NCBI GenBank assembly: GCA_036785705.1
Contig: JAWUZG010000001.1
Location: 2,108,001 to 2,172,000 of the forward strand
DNA: 64,000 bases
From: Acanthornis magna
Taxonomy: Eukaryota > Chordata > Aves > Passeriformes > Acanthizidae
Reading direction: 5' to 3'
Part shown: piece by piece, positions 38,084-48,984 of the stretch
Position numbering within the stretch: the first letter of the stretch is position 1
Layout of the letters: every line of letters starts with the position of its first letter
Program-made: the position numbers and the translations under genes
Notes under the pieces: generated by a model
The model's database searches: none
What the model was told of the DNA's origin: nothing
Seen by the model: only the letters and a program-made list of their open reading frames with translations

Positions 38084-38151
38084 TATAATAATAATGATAA
38101 TGATGGTGACAATAATGATGTTAATAATAGTAATAACAATAATAATAATAT
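38084..38151. repeat. (AAT)n imperfect microsatellite
   Basis: ATAATAATAATGATAATGAT is followed by GGTGAC and more AAT/AAC units ending in AATAATAATAAT. A degenerate, therefore older, trinucleotide array. Confidence 0.9.
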
Positions 38152-39935
38152 TTCTATTGGCTGAATTCATGTTGCCATGGATAAAAGATAAGATGATGGT
38201 TCAATAATCCTTTCCCTTTTATTCAAACAGAACCATGAATTTCTAGGAATATTTGTTCCATTTCCCCTTTGTTCTCTGCAAAGTCCTCCAATGTCCTTGC
38301 CATCCAGAGTAACATCTGTGTTTATAAGGCCTTGATGATTTTCAGAGGAAGGGATTGTAGTGTCATACAGAACCAACCTTAATTGGATTTGAGTGGGAGG
38401 CATGTTACATTAGTTTGTAACCATATGCAGGACTGATGCCAAATTATTCCACAAAATGACTCTGGATCTACTGAAGTTGTTGTGCAAACAGCCCTTGACC
38501 TCAGAAAAGCCAAGCATACACCCTTAATAGCTACCTCTCTGCTCTTGCAGTATTCATCAATGTAGGAGGCCACGGTATCACGAGAGGGTACCTGGGAGGA
38601 AGATGGGAGTGATAAGAATAGCAGGGTTCACTTTTAGGTGTAACATGAAAATCTTCTTCAGTTCCTTATTTATATATAACTTGTGCTAATCTGACCAAGA
38701 ATAAACCATCTTCTTTGCAATGTCAACAGCAGAAAATGAAGAGCGTCATTACAACTTCTATTTGTGTCACATCTGGAGGTTGAAAATGAAAACCTATGCA
38801 TTAATGAAGAGTTTGTCACAGATGATACACCTTTAAAGCATAAAGGAGAGCTGAAGACACAGTGGTGACTTCTGTTAAACAAGACTACACTTGTTCATTG
38901 ACTAGTTCAGCCCATCCAAATAAACGGAGCTGCTGTAAAATGGAGCCTCATGTAGAGTCAATGGAGCTAAATCTCAATTGGCTCAGTCACACCCTGGAGG
39001 TACTTGATTATGTACGAGCTTGAAAAGAGAAACTGGGAAACAAATGTTTTTCTTCACTAGAATTTCAGTACATTGGGCACAATGAGAATGGACCAGAGAT
39101 CTGAAAGTGTGAAGCTAACATTGTAAAGGTATGAAGTGGCTAGATAGTAGATACTGGTCTTTTCTCAGTCATCAAGGTTGGTGTTTCACCATCAGACTTA
39201 GTAAGAACAAGATTTAATCATTCTAGATATTCCTGAGGTCAATTGGAGCTTCATGGATAAAACGTATTTTTCCTGAACCAGACTTTCTAGTATTTCTTCC
39301 TGGTAGAGTTATGGCATTGATTAACTTTCTTCTAGGACACGAAAAATCCCACAGACTGTGCAGAGTGGTGAAAATCATCATTTCTGTTTAACCTGCTGTT
39401 GCAGCATCATGTGGGGGAGCTTCCAACCCCTGCCATGGAGCTGGGCTCTGGTCAAGGCATAATATGCTAAAGAATTCACCTTCTAAATCATTTTGGCTTA
39501 TTAAATACAATTTTAATGAAAATATGTTTACAGAACTGCTTACAGTGCTTGTGAATTTAATGGAAAAGAGCTCCCCTTCATATGAAATAAGTGGGAGGTT
39601 GATGTTTCCCTCTTAAAAGGCATCAGCCCTTTTAACCCATGAAGATGCCAAATTTTTCTTCATTCTGAGTTTTCTGATTCTCCAAACACATGCTCTATAC
39701 ACATAAACATTTCATTCTGTAGCAAATCGGAACCTTTAAGAGCAGAAGTATCATGTCCTCTGGAATTCCATGGTACTACAGTTTCCAATTCAGTTACCTC
39801 AAACAAACTATATGCTGTACTCATCATGCCTGAGGCAACTCTTTCTTCTCCAAGCCTCCCTGTAAATCCAGGTAGTTTCCATGCACTGGCTCCATGTAAC
39901 TCATGTGGTCAAGCTTTCTGTCTTTTCCCAACCAG

Positions 39936-40034
39936 CAGAACAAGAAATATATTTATTTATTTATTTATTCAACAAGAGTTGATATGTTTATGCAATCACA
40001 CACGAGTTTGGGACTCAGGGACATGTGCCTAAAG
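39936..40034 (+). other. Candidate 99-bp internal exon (phase 0/0)
   Basis: A long pyrimidine tract ending TCTTTTCCCAACCAG precedes a 33-codon stop-free block ending CTAAAG|GTAAGAATT, a strong donor. The block contains an (ATTT)n microsatellite, encoding a hydrophobic stretch (KYIYLFIY), which argues against conserved protein. If used at all, it may be an exon of a non-coding RNA or a cryptic exon. The peptide is unrecognised. Confidence 0.2.
39949..39969. repeat. (ATTT)n microsatellite
   Basis: About five ATTT/TTTA units between GAAATAT and CAACAAG, within the candidate exon at 39936-40034. Confidence 0.9.
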
Positions 40035-40522
40035 GTAAGAATTAAGTCAGCCTTGAACAGGGCTCTACAAAGTGTTCTTGAGTCAGTCTGCTGTTGGTTG
40101 TGTGAGTCACTGCAGTGCATTCCCACTTACTGGGTAAGAGGCAATTGCTTGTCTGAGCAAAATGGATGGCAAGCCGGAGGGGCAGAAAGCTGCAATGTTC
40201 CCTTTCTGCAATAAGTGCATTGTGACAAGTTGGCTGGCAAGTATTTACCTCACAGAGGAAAAAAGACCCCTTATTTCAAGAACTGAGAGGCAGCTTCTTT
40301 AATCCCAGCATCTGGAAGATGATGTTTGCATAACAAAACAAATCTGCACGTGTTTGCAGGTTATGAATTCATTACATCATCCTACTGATAACAAACTTCA
40401 GTCTACAGGAGTTCTTAATTTTGAACGCGTGCTGTCTTTTGAATTCTCCCCCATGTCTCAAATATACATTTGTGAAGACGTGGTTGTTGGAGTTTGAGTT
40501 ATACCTTTTGCATCTAAAGGTC

Positions 40523-40586
40523 TCAAAGCACAGGGCAGTTGGGGCTTCCATTTGTCAAAGCACAGGGCAGTTGGGGCTTGCATTTG
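40523..40586. repeat. 32-bp tandem duplication
   Basis: Two adjacent 32-bp units (40523-40554 and 40555-40586) begin TCAAAGCACAGGGCAGTT and differ by one base (TTCCATTTG versus TTGCATTTG). Such high identity implies a recent duplication, possibly variable in the population. Confidence 0.95.
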
Positions 40587-40699
40587 TCAACATTTCACTG
40601 ATGATCCATTTTTTCTTATGTGTAAGAATGCCAAAATATCCTTTGTTCTCTTCTCCTGTTAAAAATTGATTACAAATGCGTGCCATTTATCACTTATAT

Positions 40700-40820
40700 A
40701 AGACAGTGTTATATTATGCCTATTTTATATGTAGAAGCACAGAAGACGTTTTGGAACTTGGTCAAAGCGATGCTCTTTATTCATGGCTAAACCTCAGAGT
40801 TCCAGTCTGGATCCCATTCT
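40700..40820 (+). repeat. Possible ancient MIR-like remnant
   Basis: The order of ATTATGCCTATTTTATATG, AGAAGCACAGAAGACG, ACTTGGTCAAAG and a later CCAGTCTGGATCCC follows the layout of MIR-type SINEs (CCCATTTTACAG, GAGGCACAGAGAGG, ACTTGCCCAAGG). Identity is low, so it is uncertain. Confidence 0.25.
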
Positions 40821-42464
40821 CATCATCAGCTGGCTTTTGCATTTTGATAGTGTCAGGGGATTGTATCGGAGAGCGCTCTTTTTCCATGGGGAACAAGATC
40901 TGAATCTATGCTATCTGTGAATCACAGAGCAGATACATGGATACAGAACAAAGAATGACCATGGAGATCTCCAGAGATGATCATCTTTGTATTTCTATTT
41001 CCTAATAAAGGCTTAAATTATTTCCTTTTGCACTGAAGAAACAGATGCCCCATTTCTTATCTGGATCATGCCCTTGCAGGAGACCAAAAGAACATCAACA
41101 ACTTACTTCTGGAAAGGACCACACACTCCTATATGACCATTACATTTCTGGGAAAAACTGATTTATAATTAAAGCTACACAATGTGCATCCGAGCTCTGT
41201 TTGCATGTACCAAAACCTGCCCCAGCTGTTTTTCTTTTTTTGATTCCTCAGTCATAAGCAGAGTATTTATGCTCTCTCTTCATCAGTTAAAAGCCTGTAT
41301 TCACATGAGCAACTATCGTATTTTGTAAGGAACCTTTAGCCCCCAAATTACATTTCAAGAAATTTCAGTGACAGTACTATAAAAGATGTTTTGGAGACAA
41401 GACTTCATCTATGCATACAAATTTGGAAAACCAGCATTTACCTTGGAGGCAAAACATTCAGTGCTCAATGCAGAACACTATATTCAAATGACCCAAGTAA
41501 AAAGGAGCTTTTTTCCTAGAGACCTCTGTGCTGCTTTTTGGATGGTGATGAATTTCAGGTGTTAATAATTTGGAGAGAATTCAGACCAATGTAGGAAACA
41601 CACTGCTCATGTCCAAACTAGTCATGGAAATTAGTTCTGTATCTGGCCCTGTTCTTCCACTAAGAAATGTAATAAGATAAAGGATATTGCAGGTTTTTCT
41701 TTATTCAGATTTTATTTAGGTTAGGATTTCCATGTCATGGGCTGAACTGGGATCTTGCAGCCCTGGTTGCAGGGAAAGCTGGAAGACTGCAGGCAGGTGA
41801 ACTGGTCTGAGCACAGGCATGCACCTCCAGGTATCTCTCATGGCCAGACCTTCGTGGGGAAAAGACTAAAAAGTTCACTACAATGGTGCAAACAATCTGA
41901 CAACTGAGTAATGTAATAAAACAAAAAAAGCCCCCTGATTTTTAACAATCAAACCTTTTTCATTTCCCAAACCTGTCAGCAATGAGCCATAATTTATGCA
42001 TAGACTTATGGGAACACATGAAACCTACTCTGCCTTCCTGAGCATCATCCCAGAATGTTGCTGCAGATACAAAAAACAAGCTCAGATTAGGATTTCCCCC
42101 CACTAATGGGGTGGCTTTTTTAGGGAATTTCAGGTGGGCCTTTGGCTGCCTTTCCGGGTGTTTCTTTTTAACAGCAGTGGTGATCACCTGAAAACAAGGA
42201 GCTAATGAGCTCTCCATTTGCATGCACGGGGCCCTGGGGTAAGGAATCAGAATTCTTATAAAACTGTAACTATCCACTGTACTTTTAGATCTAGGTTATT
42301 TTCACACTGGTAGGAAACATCAATTCTTTAAGGAGTTTTCCTAAATGCTCTGAGCTGTCTCTGAAGAACCTCAATTTTCTATGCCCACTGTATAGAGAGC
42401 CATAAGGAAAGGTAGACAAGTAAATTTGGCCAGGTGAGTTTGCACACTTCCAGGAGACTGCTTC

Positions 42465-42613
42465 ATCTTGGAGTCTCCCTCTCTGGAGACGTTCTAAACC
42501 CACCTGGACATGTTCTTGTGTCACCTGCTCCAGGTGACCCTGCCTGGGCAGGGGGACTGGACTGGATGATTTCCAAGGATCACTTCTAGCCCCAACTATT
42601 CTGTGATTCTGTA
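42465..42613 (+). mobile_element. CR1 LINE 3' end
   Basis: A sense-strand copy of the subtype with TTGGAGTCTCCCTCTCTGGA, GACGTTCTAAACCCACCTGG, CATGTTCTTGTGTCACCTGC, GGACTGGACTGGATGATTTC and the tail ATTCTGTGATTCTGT. It is truncated upstream. The frame at 42291-42524 on the minus strand is a shadow of it. Confidence 0.92.
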
Positions 42614-44549
42614 AAAAGGCACTTCAAGCTGAGATGTTGTGATTGTGCCCTTTCAGTACAAGAGCAGGTACCAGGTTAACAGAGGATGATAAATTAGTGC
42701 CTCATTTTGTATGTATTTCAACACACAGATTGACATTCCACACAATATGGGGATTGTCTCATTTTCCCATGCTCTTATCAACAAGTGCTAGACATCTGAA
42801 TTTTGATAAATTAATGGACAAAAAGATTTCATTTACTTGTGGTATAATAAACTAAAAAAACAACTAATTTTAACTCTCAGTTAAAAAATAGAAAACAATA
42901 AAAAAGGAATAAACACAAGGTTTATCTTCTAAAGTACGAAAGTATCTTCTAGAAGTAATAAATATATAATACAATGGCTAGGACCTTTCAACCAAATCAG
43001 TAGGTGTGTTACTGATGATACTTCTCTATCCTTTGACACTTCAAAACATAATGATTAATTTACAATATTAACTTAGTGCTAAATGTCTGAGGTTCTGTAT
43101 CAACTGACAGAAAAGTTAACTTCAGATCCACTCTTGACTTACATAATTTGTGATGGTACTAAGAAATACTATATTGATTTACATCAAGCAGTCTCCTGTG
43201 TGTGGTTCAGGCTCTACAGGTAAATACATTCCACAATGATTTAAGTCCGTGATTGAAAAAGAGAAATAAAATATGCAGTTATTGTTCAGCTTAGCAACTC
43301 TCACAGCTATTCAAGCTTTCTTATATTCACACAGAAAAATATGGGTGTGCAGATAACCAGACCACCCTGAAAAAAAACCTCATTTAAAACTGGACTTTGG
43401 AACTCCTACAAAGGAAAAAAAAAGAAAAATAAAAATGAAGACTTGTTTCTTTTCACCCACAATGCTGATGTCTATTCCTGCTCGCTTCTTTCACACCAAT
43501 GCATATTGTCTTTGGATGCTTATCACAATAGCCCCCTTGGTAAATGAATATTTTTATTGCAGTAGCCTTTGGAACTTTAACAAAGAAAGATGGGTAGATT
43601 CCCACCCACAACATTAAAGTTTTCCTATTCACTGACACCAAACCATGTTCTAATGTTTAAACAAACCCAAACGCTTGGGAAAATTTAGATTTGACCTCTG
43701 TGGGCATGTTAAACAGTTTACATTACAGCAAACTCTAGTTTTCCCTAATGTGCATAGCACTTTGGAACTTTGTCAAAACGGAACAGTTTCAAAGCTGTAT
43801 GATCTTCACCCGGGGGCCTAATTGAAGCGGCATGAAAAATATTTCTTTCTTTACTTTTTTTCTTTTTTTCCCCCTTATAAAGCTGGATCTGAAGCTGGGT
43901 ACTCTCCAAAAAAGCTTATGAAGCTGACAAACATATACCTCCCGGTCCTACAACCCTAAAACTTCCATCGTAGAAATTCAGAGCAAAGGTCAGACAGAGG
44001 AAGAACATATTAGAAGCAGCATGACAAGCCAAGTTTTATTTTACTTGAAAAGCCAGCTTTTTCAAGTTCTTTTTCTTTCATATTGGTTGTTTGAAAAGAG
44101 ATCTGAAGAAAAGTCAAAATCCCCATGTAAATGCATATATTTTCAAATGGGAGGATACCTATGCAGATGCATATTAAGCTGCATCCAGCTTTGGTGGGCA
44201 AACCATGTTTGAAGAGCATTCCCAAAGCAGTTGATGCTCGTGTCCTTTTCGAGTCTCCATTGAAGTTCATTTGCATCAAACTGAAATGAATATATAAAAA
44301 AAATTAGATGTTTAATTTGTGGTTGCCAGTGGCATAAGAAATATGCATATGTGCTACTTTCTTGCCAAGCAAAACACTTTTGCAGTAAATGTTCTATCTG
44401 TAGAGTTCTGAAATGTATTGTATATTCCAAGATTTATGCCATAATTGGGATTGGGAACTATAGCATATTTTACTGGCTGGCTGGGGGTGCCAGTACAATC
44501 TAGAAAATTTATGAAAGAATAATATATATGTATATATGTGGGTAACTTA
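42614..44549. other. Non-genic AT-rich DNA
   Basis: No gene is supported. The stretch has A-rich runs near 42850-42910 and 43411-43435, T/C-rich runs near 43845-43875, and a (TA)n-like run at 44520-44537. Confidence 0.6.
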
Positions 44550-44622
44550 CACTCTTTCCATGGCAGAGGGGTATGATTTAGATGAAATTCAAGGTCCCTT
44601 CCAATCCAAACCATTCTCTGGA
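44550..44622 (+). mobile_element. CR1 LINE extreme 3' end, diverged
   Basis: About 70 bp remain: TTTCCATGGCAGAGGGGTAT, GATGAAATTCAAGGTCCC and TTCCAATCCAAACCATTCTC. The terminal repeat is almost lost. It is a short, decayed copy ending about 180 bp upstream of the best candidate exon. Confidence 0.88.
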
Positions 44623-44804
44623 CTTGGTAAAACCCTATTAGTGTATATTGATTTGAGCATTATAAACACAAGATAATCTAGTAAAGGGTTAATAAAGAAA
44701 AATCACAGATTTCTGTATGTACCTATGCCGATATGACACAATGCACATAATCTGAGCAATCCTATTTGTACTCCTATTTATTCTAACATAATTTATTTTT
44801 TCAG

Positions 44805-44898
44805 GGTCATTCCTATTTACCGCTTTGAAAACTGTGCAGTGGAGGAGAAGCATTGGGGAGAGCAGGCTCACTGGTACCCTACAATTTTCTACACCCAG
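44805..44898 (+). other. Candidate 94-bp internal exon (intron phase 2 in, 0 out), host gene unknown
   Basis: The upstream side has a branch-point match TTCTAAC (44781-44787) 18 nt before the AG, a T-rich tract and TTTTTTCAG. The downstream side has CACCCAG|GTAACA. The frame starting at 44806 encodes 31 residues without a stop, including IYRFENCAVEEKHWGEQ and ending WYPTIFYTQ. Its richness in aromatic, charged and Cys residues looks more like folded protein than the usual AT-driven frames. Against this, a second frame on + and one on the minus strand are also open, and I recognise no family. It may be a coding exon of a large-intron gene, a non-coding RNA exon, or chance. Confidence 0.35.
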
Positions 44899-46449
44899 GT
44901 AACACAATCTTCGTTCATCTGACTCCATGGATGGGGATATTTCAGTTCAGCTCAGGAAAATTAAAGCCAGTAAAGATTATTGGATATGCTTGCAGAATTA
45001 ATATGAAACTTTAATCATCCAAAATATATGAGCTTCAGTGTGTTCCTACAAATCAAATGCAAATAATATACAGTTCCTTGGTCAAATCCTCAAGTGGGGA
45101 AAATCAACTAATCTGATCTATATCAACGGAGGATGGGATCTCTGGTTTAATCTGTGGCAGGATTTTCTCAAAGAACATTTTCCAAGTTTAATATTAGAGA
45201 TCCTGAGAACTTTTGAAATGCTTCATAATGTGAAGACTCTCTGAAATTTTGAGAACACATCTCAAACTGTGACTTGAGACTTGAGGGACATGAAGTTAAA
45301 CTCTTTACAGCACTCTCTGAATATTTATAAGGAAAGAGAGATTTCACAACTACAGCTCCACAACATATTAAGTACTTGCAGCTACTGTTACTGTCAGAAA
45401 TGAGGGTCAGGGATTTTATTTCGTGTTAGGGGATCTTGTGTCATGTGTAAATGCTTCAGATAGAGGGCACATGATACCTTTATCCATTAACTGAGCAGTC
45501 TGACCAGACTTTTCAGAATGTCAGATTCTTGAGACTGATTATTTAGCATTTGCCAATCCAGATGTACTGTATTAATTTCAAACAGAAAAACTTGGTGTCA
45601 ATAATATTCATCTTTTCTCACCCCTAAGAGAGGTTAAAGAAATGTATAGTCATTAGAACCCTGTCAGTTGCTGTGTATTTTTGGATAGAATCATAGAACC
45701 AAATGAGCACTACTTATTAAAGAGTCTGTATGTCCACCCTTGTGGAAAAAGATCTGATGCAATTTTAGAATGATTAAATAAATAAGAACATGTGTACACA
45801 AAAGTGGATTCTGCAAAAAGTATTTTCGAAAGCATTTCCATCTAATTGAGATGAACTGTCTTATTAAAAATGTTCTCTTTAACCATTTGCTTTCTAAAAA
45901 GGGAAGAGTTAATTATAAAAAAAAGACTTTATTTCATGATCTTTGTCACTTTTTTCTTTGCACATCTTAATGGATCCACATCGCAAATGAAATTAATTTA
46001 TCGAGTTGTTTCTGATCTTTTTAAACAGCAGCTTGTCTGAAAGCATTTAAAAACAATATGTAGTAAAAAATCCCTTCTCTCAGGAGATCCTAAATCCTAG
46101 AAATGCTTTGATATGTGATAAGGAGGATGCTCCTACATGTTCAGAGCGTGACACACAACGGTGTAGGCAAGATCAGAGATTCCAAAGTAATTCTGATTTC
46201 TGGTAAGGATACTGAGGAAGCACAGTTACATTTGCAATTGGATTTCCCCTTGAGACACTGGTACCAGAGAAAACAGACTTTTTATTGCACTACATGAAGA
46301 ATTAGCCATGTAACTAGATAAGTACCACACTGTTACAATGGTAAAATTTATGCACTCATGCACCTGGAGGCTTATGAAATCTCAGGCACTAGATTTTTTT
46401 AGAGAACTTCAGAGAAAATTATAGAAAAATATTTTAAATATCTTAATTT

Positions 46450-46462
46450 CCCCCCCCCCCCC
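46450..46462. repeat. C13 homopolymer
   Basis: Thirteen consecutive C residues between TTAATTT and TTTTATTTTT, the second long C-run of the window. Confidence 0.9.
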
Positions 46463-48015
46463 TTTTATTTTTAGATTTCTCTTTATTTCCATCCCTCTGA
46501 ATGCTTATTCTGCTACATGTTAGAGGAGGAATTCTTAACTCACAGTAGCAACGATAATATTAAAGAACTACTGAGCATCTGACAAATGTCAGAAGTGTTA
46601 TTTGCAGTGGAATAGTTAAAGCAAACTTCTGTGTGGTCAGAGATTCTTCTTTCTCATAGTAACTCAGAGTCTGAGTGCATGGACAGAAAGAATCATATTC
46701 CTATGTCCAAGTGTTCTGTTTTTCTTGTCCATTTACCTCACGCAGCCTACCTACATTTTCCCATGATTCAGGATCCCAGTCATGACTATCAGATAGCCAC
46801 TGTCCTTCTCACACCTACAGAGTGTTTTTGAGTGCTGCCCTTATTTACTCTTTGGGATTTCAGTGCTGCAGGCTGCAAAGCAAATTATATGGGAGCAATC
46901 ACTTCTCATTAGAACTTCGGCCCACAGAGCCAAGGAATTTACTGATGTGATCAGCATTAGCTGTGATTATCTCTATTTTTTAAAGATGTTGGCCCAAGCT
47001 AAGTGATTTTTTTCATTTATTGTTTCTCATGCTCTGGGATTTGTCACTATATGAAAGCAATTTCTGAAGGATGGTGACTACTGCATGTGGCCATTACTTG
47101 ATGGAGTAGCATGCAGAACAAAATTCACTCTCTGGAGGGTAATCCACTGAGGAAAAACAAAATCAGTTAATTCTTTGAAGTGAATGTAACAGTGATATCA
47201 CTCAGCTAAATACAAATATTTTTGTGCCTTGTTAGAATCATTAGATTATATATAAATAAGGGAACTTAGATAGTCTCTGTATAAACCTGTTTATTTTGGT
47301 TTATTTTTATGAAAGGAATACTTTCTATCTTCACTTCTATCAAAGCGCTATTCCCGGAAAAATCAAGATTTGGTAATATCCATTTAGTTTGCTAAAGTTC
47401 TACACTGGCTTTCTTTCTGAGATGTAAATTGTCAGATGGTGCTGACTTGAGCTTCTCTCTATGGTGCCTTGAGCTGTTACTGTGAACCCAAGTGCCTGGA
47501 GAGAAGGGCTATCTGAAGGTATTTCCCATCTCTCTTTTCCCCCAGCCTTTGTCCAAAAGATTTCCAGAGGGGTTTCCATCACAGCAATTAGCTGAGTTTC
47601 TCAAGTGCTCTCAGGGTTAAGTATAATTATAGTAATTTTATTTTACATAAGCAAGAAAAGTCTCACATTTATTTTGCATATATCATTTCATTTATGATGG
47701 AGTAGTAGCATATAAAGTTGTGATACATGAGGGATTATGGAAATTCAGATGAGAAGGCAGTTCCCTGTTCTACAGACCTTCCAATCTCTGTGGAGAACAA
47801 ATAGAAACAGAAAAATACTTGAGAAGAGTTAGTAATGTGACTGTCCCGCACAGAGTCTGCGTAGTGGGGAGAGCTTCCAGTATATCAAGCACAGAATCAT
47901 TCTTTACTGCTCAAATTCTCTATATTAAAGAGACCTTATTTTCAGTTTCTCCTTTCACTTGTTTCTGAAGCTCACAGTACATTGTTTATATGTGGGCTTG
48001 AGGTACTTTTCCCAG

Positions 48016-48117
48016 AAAGCCCTGATCACTCAGCAGCAATCACATTGCCTCAAAGCAGATAAAGATCATCCCCAGCCAGTACATGATCTCTGCTCTCCGT
48101 GTTTTAATCATGCAAAG
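48016..48117 (+). other. Candidate 102-bp internal exon (phase 0/0)
   Basis: GGTACTTTTCCCAG precedes a 34-codon block that is open in only one of the three frames and ends GCAAAG|GTGAGTGAA, a strong donor. The peptide starts KALITQQQSHCLK and ends HDLCSPCFNHAK; no family is recognised. Its phase fits the preceding candidate at 44805-44898. The sequence around the donor (TTTAATCATGCAAAG) also looks like a POU/octamer-type site, so a regulatory element is an alternative. Confidence 0.22.
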
Positions 48118-48968
48118 GTGAGTGAAAGCACCTAAGAAACTGATCAAATGATTCACATTTCATGGAAAATATCACTATTTTTCAAAGAACACTTTTTTAG
48201 TATTCAAATCGAAGTGTCTAAGTGAACTGCAGGTACTAGAAGGACAGAAAAATAACTGAGATGAGTAGTAAGGAGCTGGATCATGTTCTTGCCATGCCTA
48301 CAGTGCCCTGATGGCTGGTGCTGCTCACCATCAGTGTCAGTGTTTTCATGCATTTCTGGTTATATTGCTAAAAAAAACAACTGTGCACCACGCCACTGGT
48401 GCTAAATCATCTAATTTTCTTGAAATTTGCATCAGAGAGATTGTGGAGATTGGTGATGTGATATCCTTCTTCTGTGTAACCTCACACCGTATGCTACTGT
48501 TTGAAATTTCTCTTGCACTGTAGTGATGGATCAACACTTCTGAATCTTCTGGGATGAGGATGTCACATTCTGCTGCCAAAAAACCCCAAAACTTTGTGCT
48601 GAAACACCAGGGTTTTCTCAGCTCTCTAACAAAGTAGCAAAGCAATATAATTAGAGATTAACACAGGTTTTTTGCCAAGCTTTGAAAACTATGCTTCACA
48701 TCTTTTAATCAGGTTCAACTTTATCTGACACTTTTATCTTCAGCTTCTTTCCTCACATGCTGGGCTGCATTAGCTGTTCTGTGGAACTCAAGAGAAAAAA
48801 ATAGAAGGAAAAATGCTACTAATTTTCTGGAAAATGTTCCTTTAAGAGAGATAAAAGAATGGATGGCAATCAAAAACATTACTTATTTAGAATCTATCAT
48901 CTACAGGAAAAAGTGTTGAAATGCAATACAGATATTGTATGTTTATTAACAAGGTCCAGATAGGATTT

Positions 48969-48984
48969 AAAAAAAAAAAAAAAA
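48969..48984. repeat. A16 homopolymer
   Basis: Sixteen A residues after GGATTTA. No retrocopy body is recognisable upstream. Confidence 0.9.

Larger units (their letters stand above)
29029..42464. other. 13.4 kb with no clear CR1 and no supported gene
   Basis: This is the longest stretch without a convincing recent transposon. It is mostly AT-rich with poly(T) tracts at 29065-29076 and near 29170-29190. It holds a possible old CR1 (29593-29850), a 20-bp tandem duplication (31116-31155), a GC- and CpG-richer section (35095-36650), microsatellites at 36751-36809 and 38084-38151, a candidate exon at 39936-40034 and a 32-bp tandem duplication (40523-40586). Open frames are short and lack protein features. 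Confidence 0.5.

Noticed and set aside
39410..39430. CTTCCAACCCCTGCCATGG resembling an antisense CR1 segment
   Set aside because: The match is under 20 bp and neither side continues the CR1 pattern.
45685..45700. ATAGAATCATAGAACC resembling a CR1 tail
   Set aside because: No CR1 body follows on either side.
46145..46202. 58-bp block between a TTCAG acceptor and a G|GTAAGG donor, phase 0 in
   Set aside because: Weak pyrimidine tract, and it would end in phase 1, incompatible with the next candidate exon. Probably a decoy.
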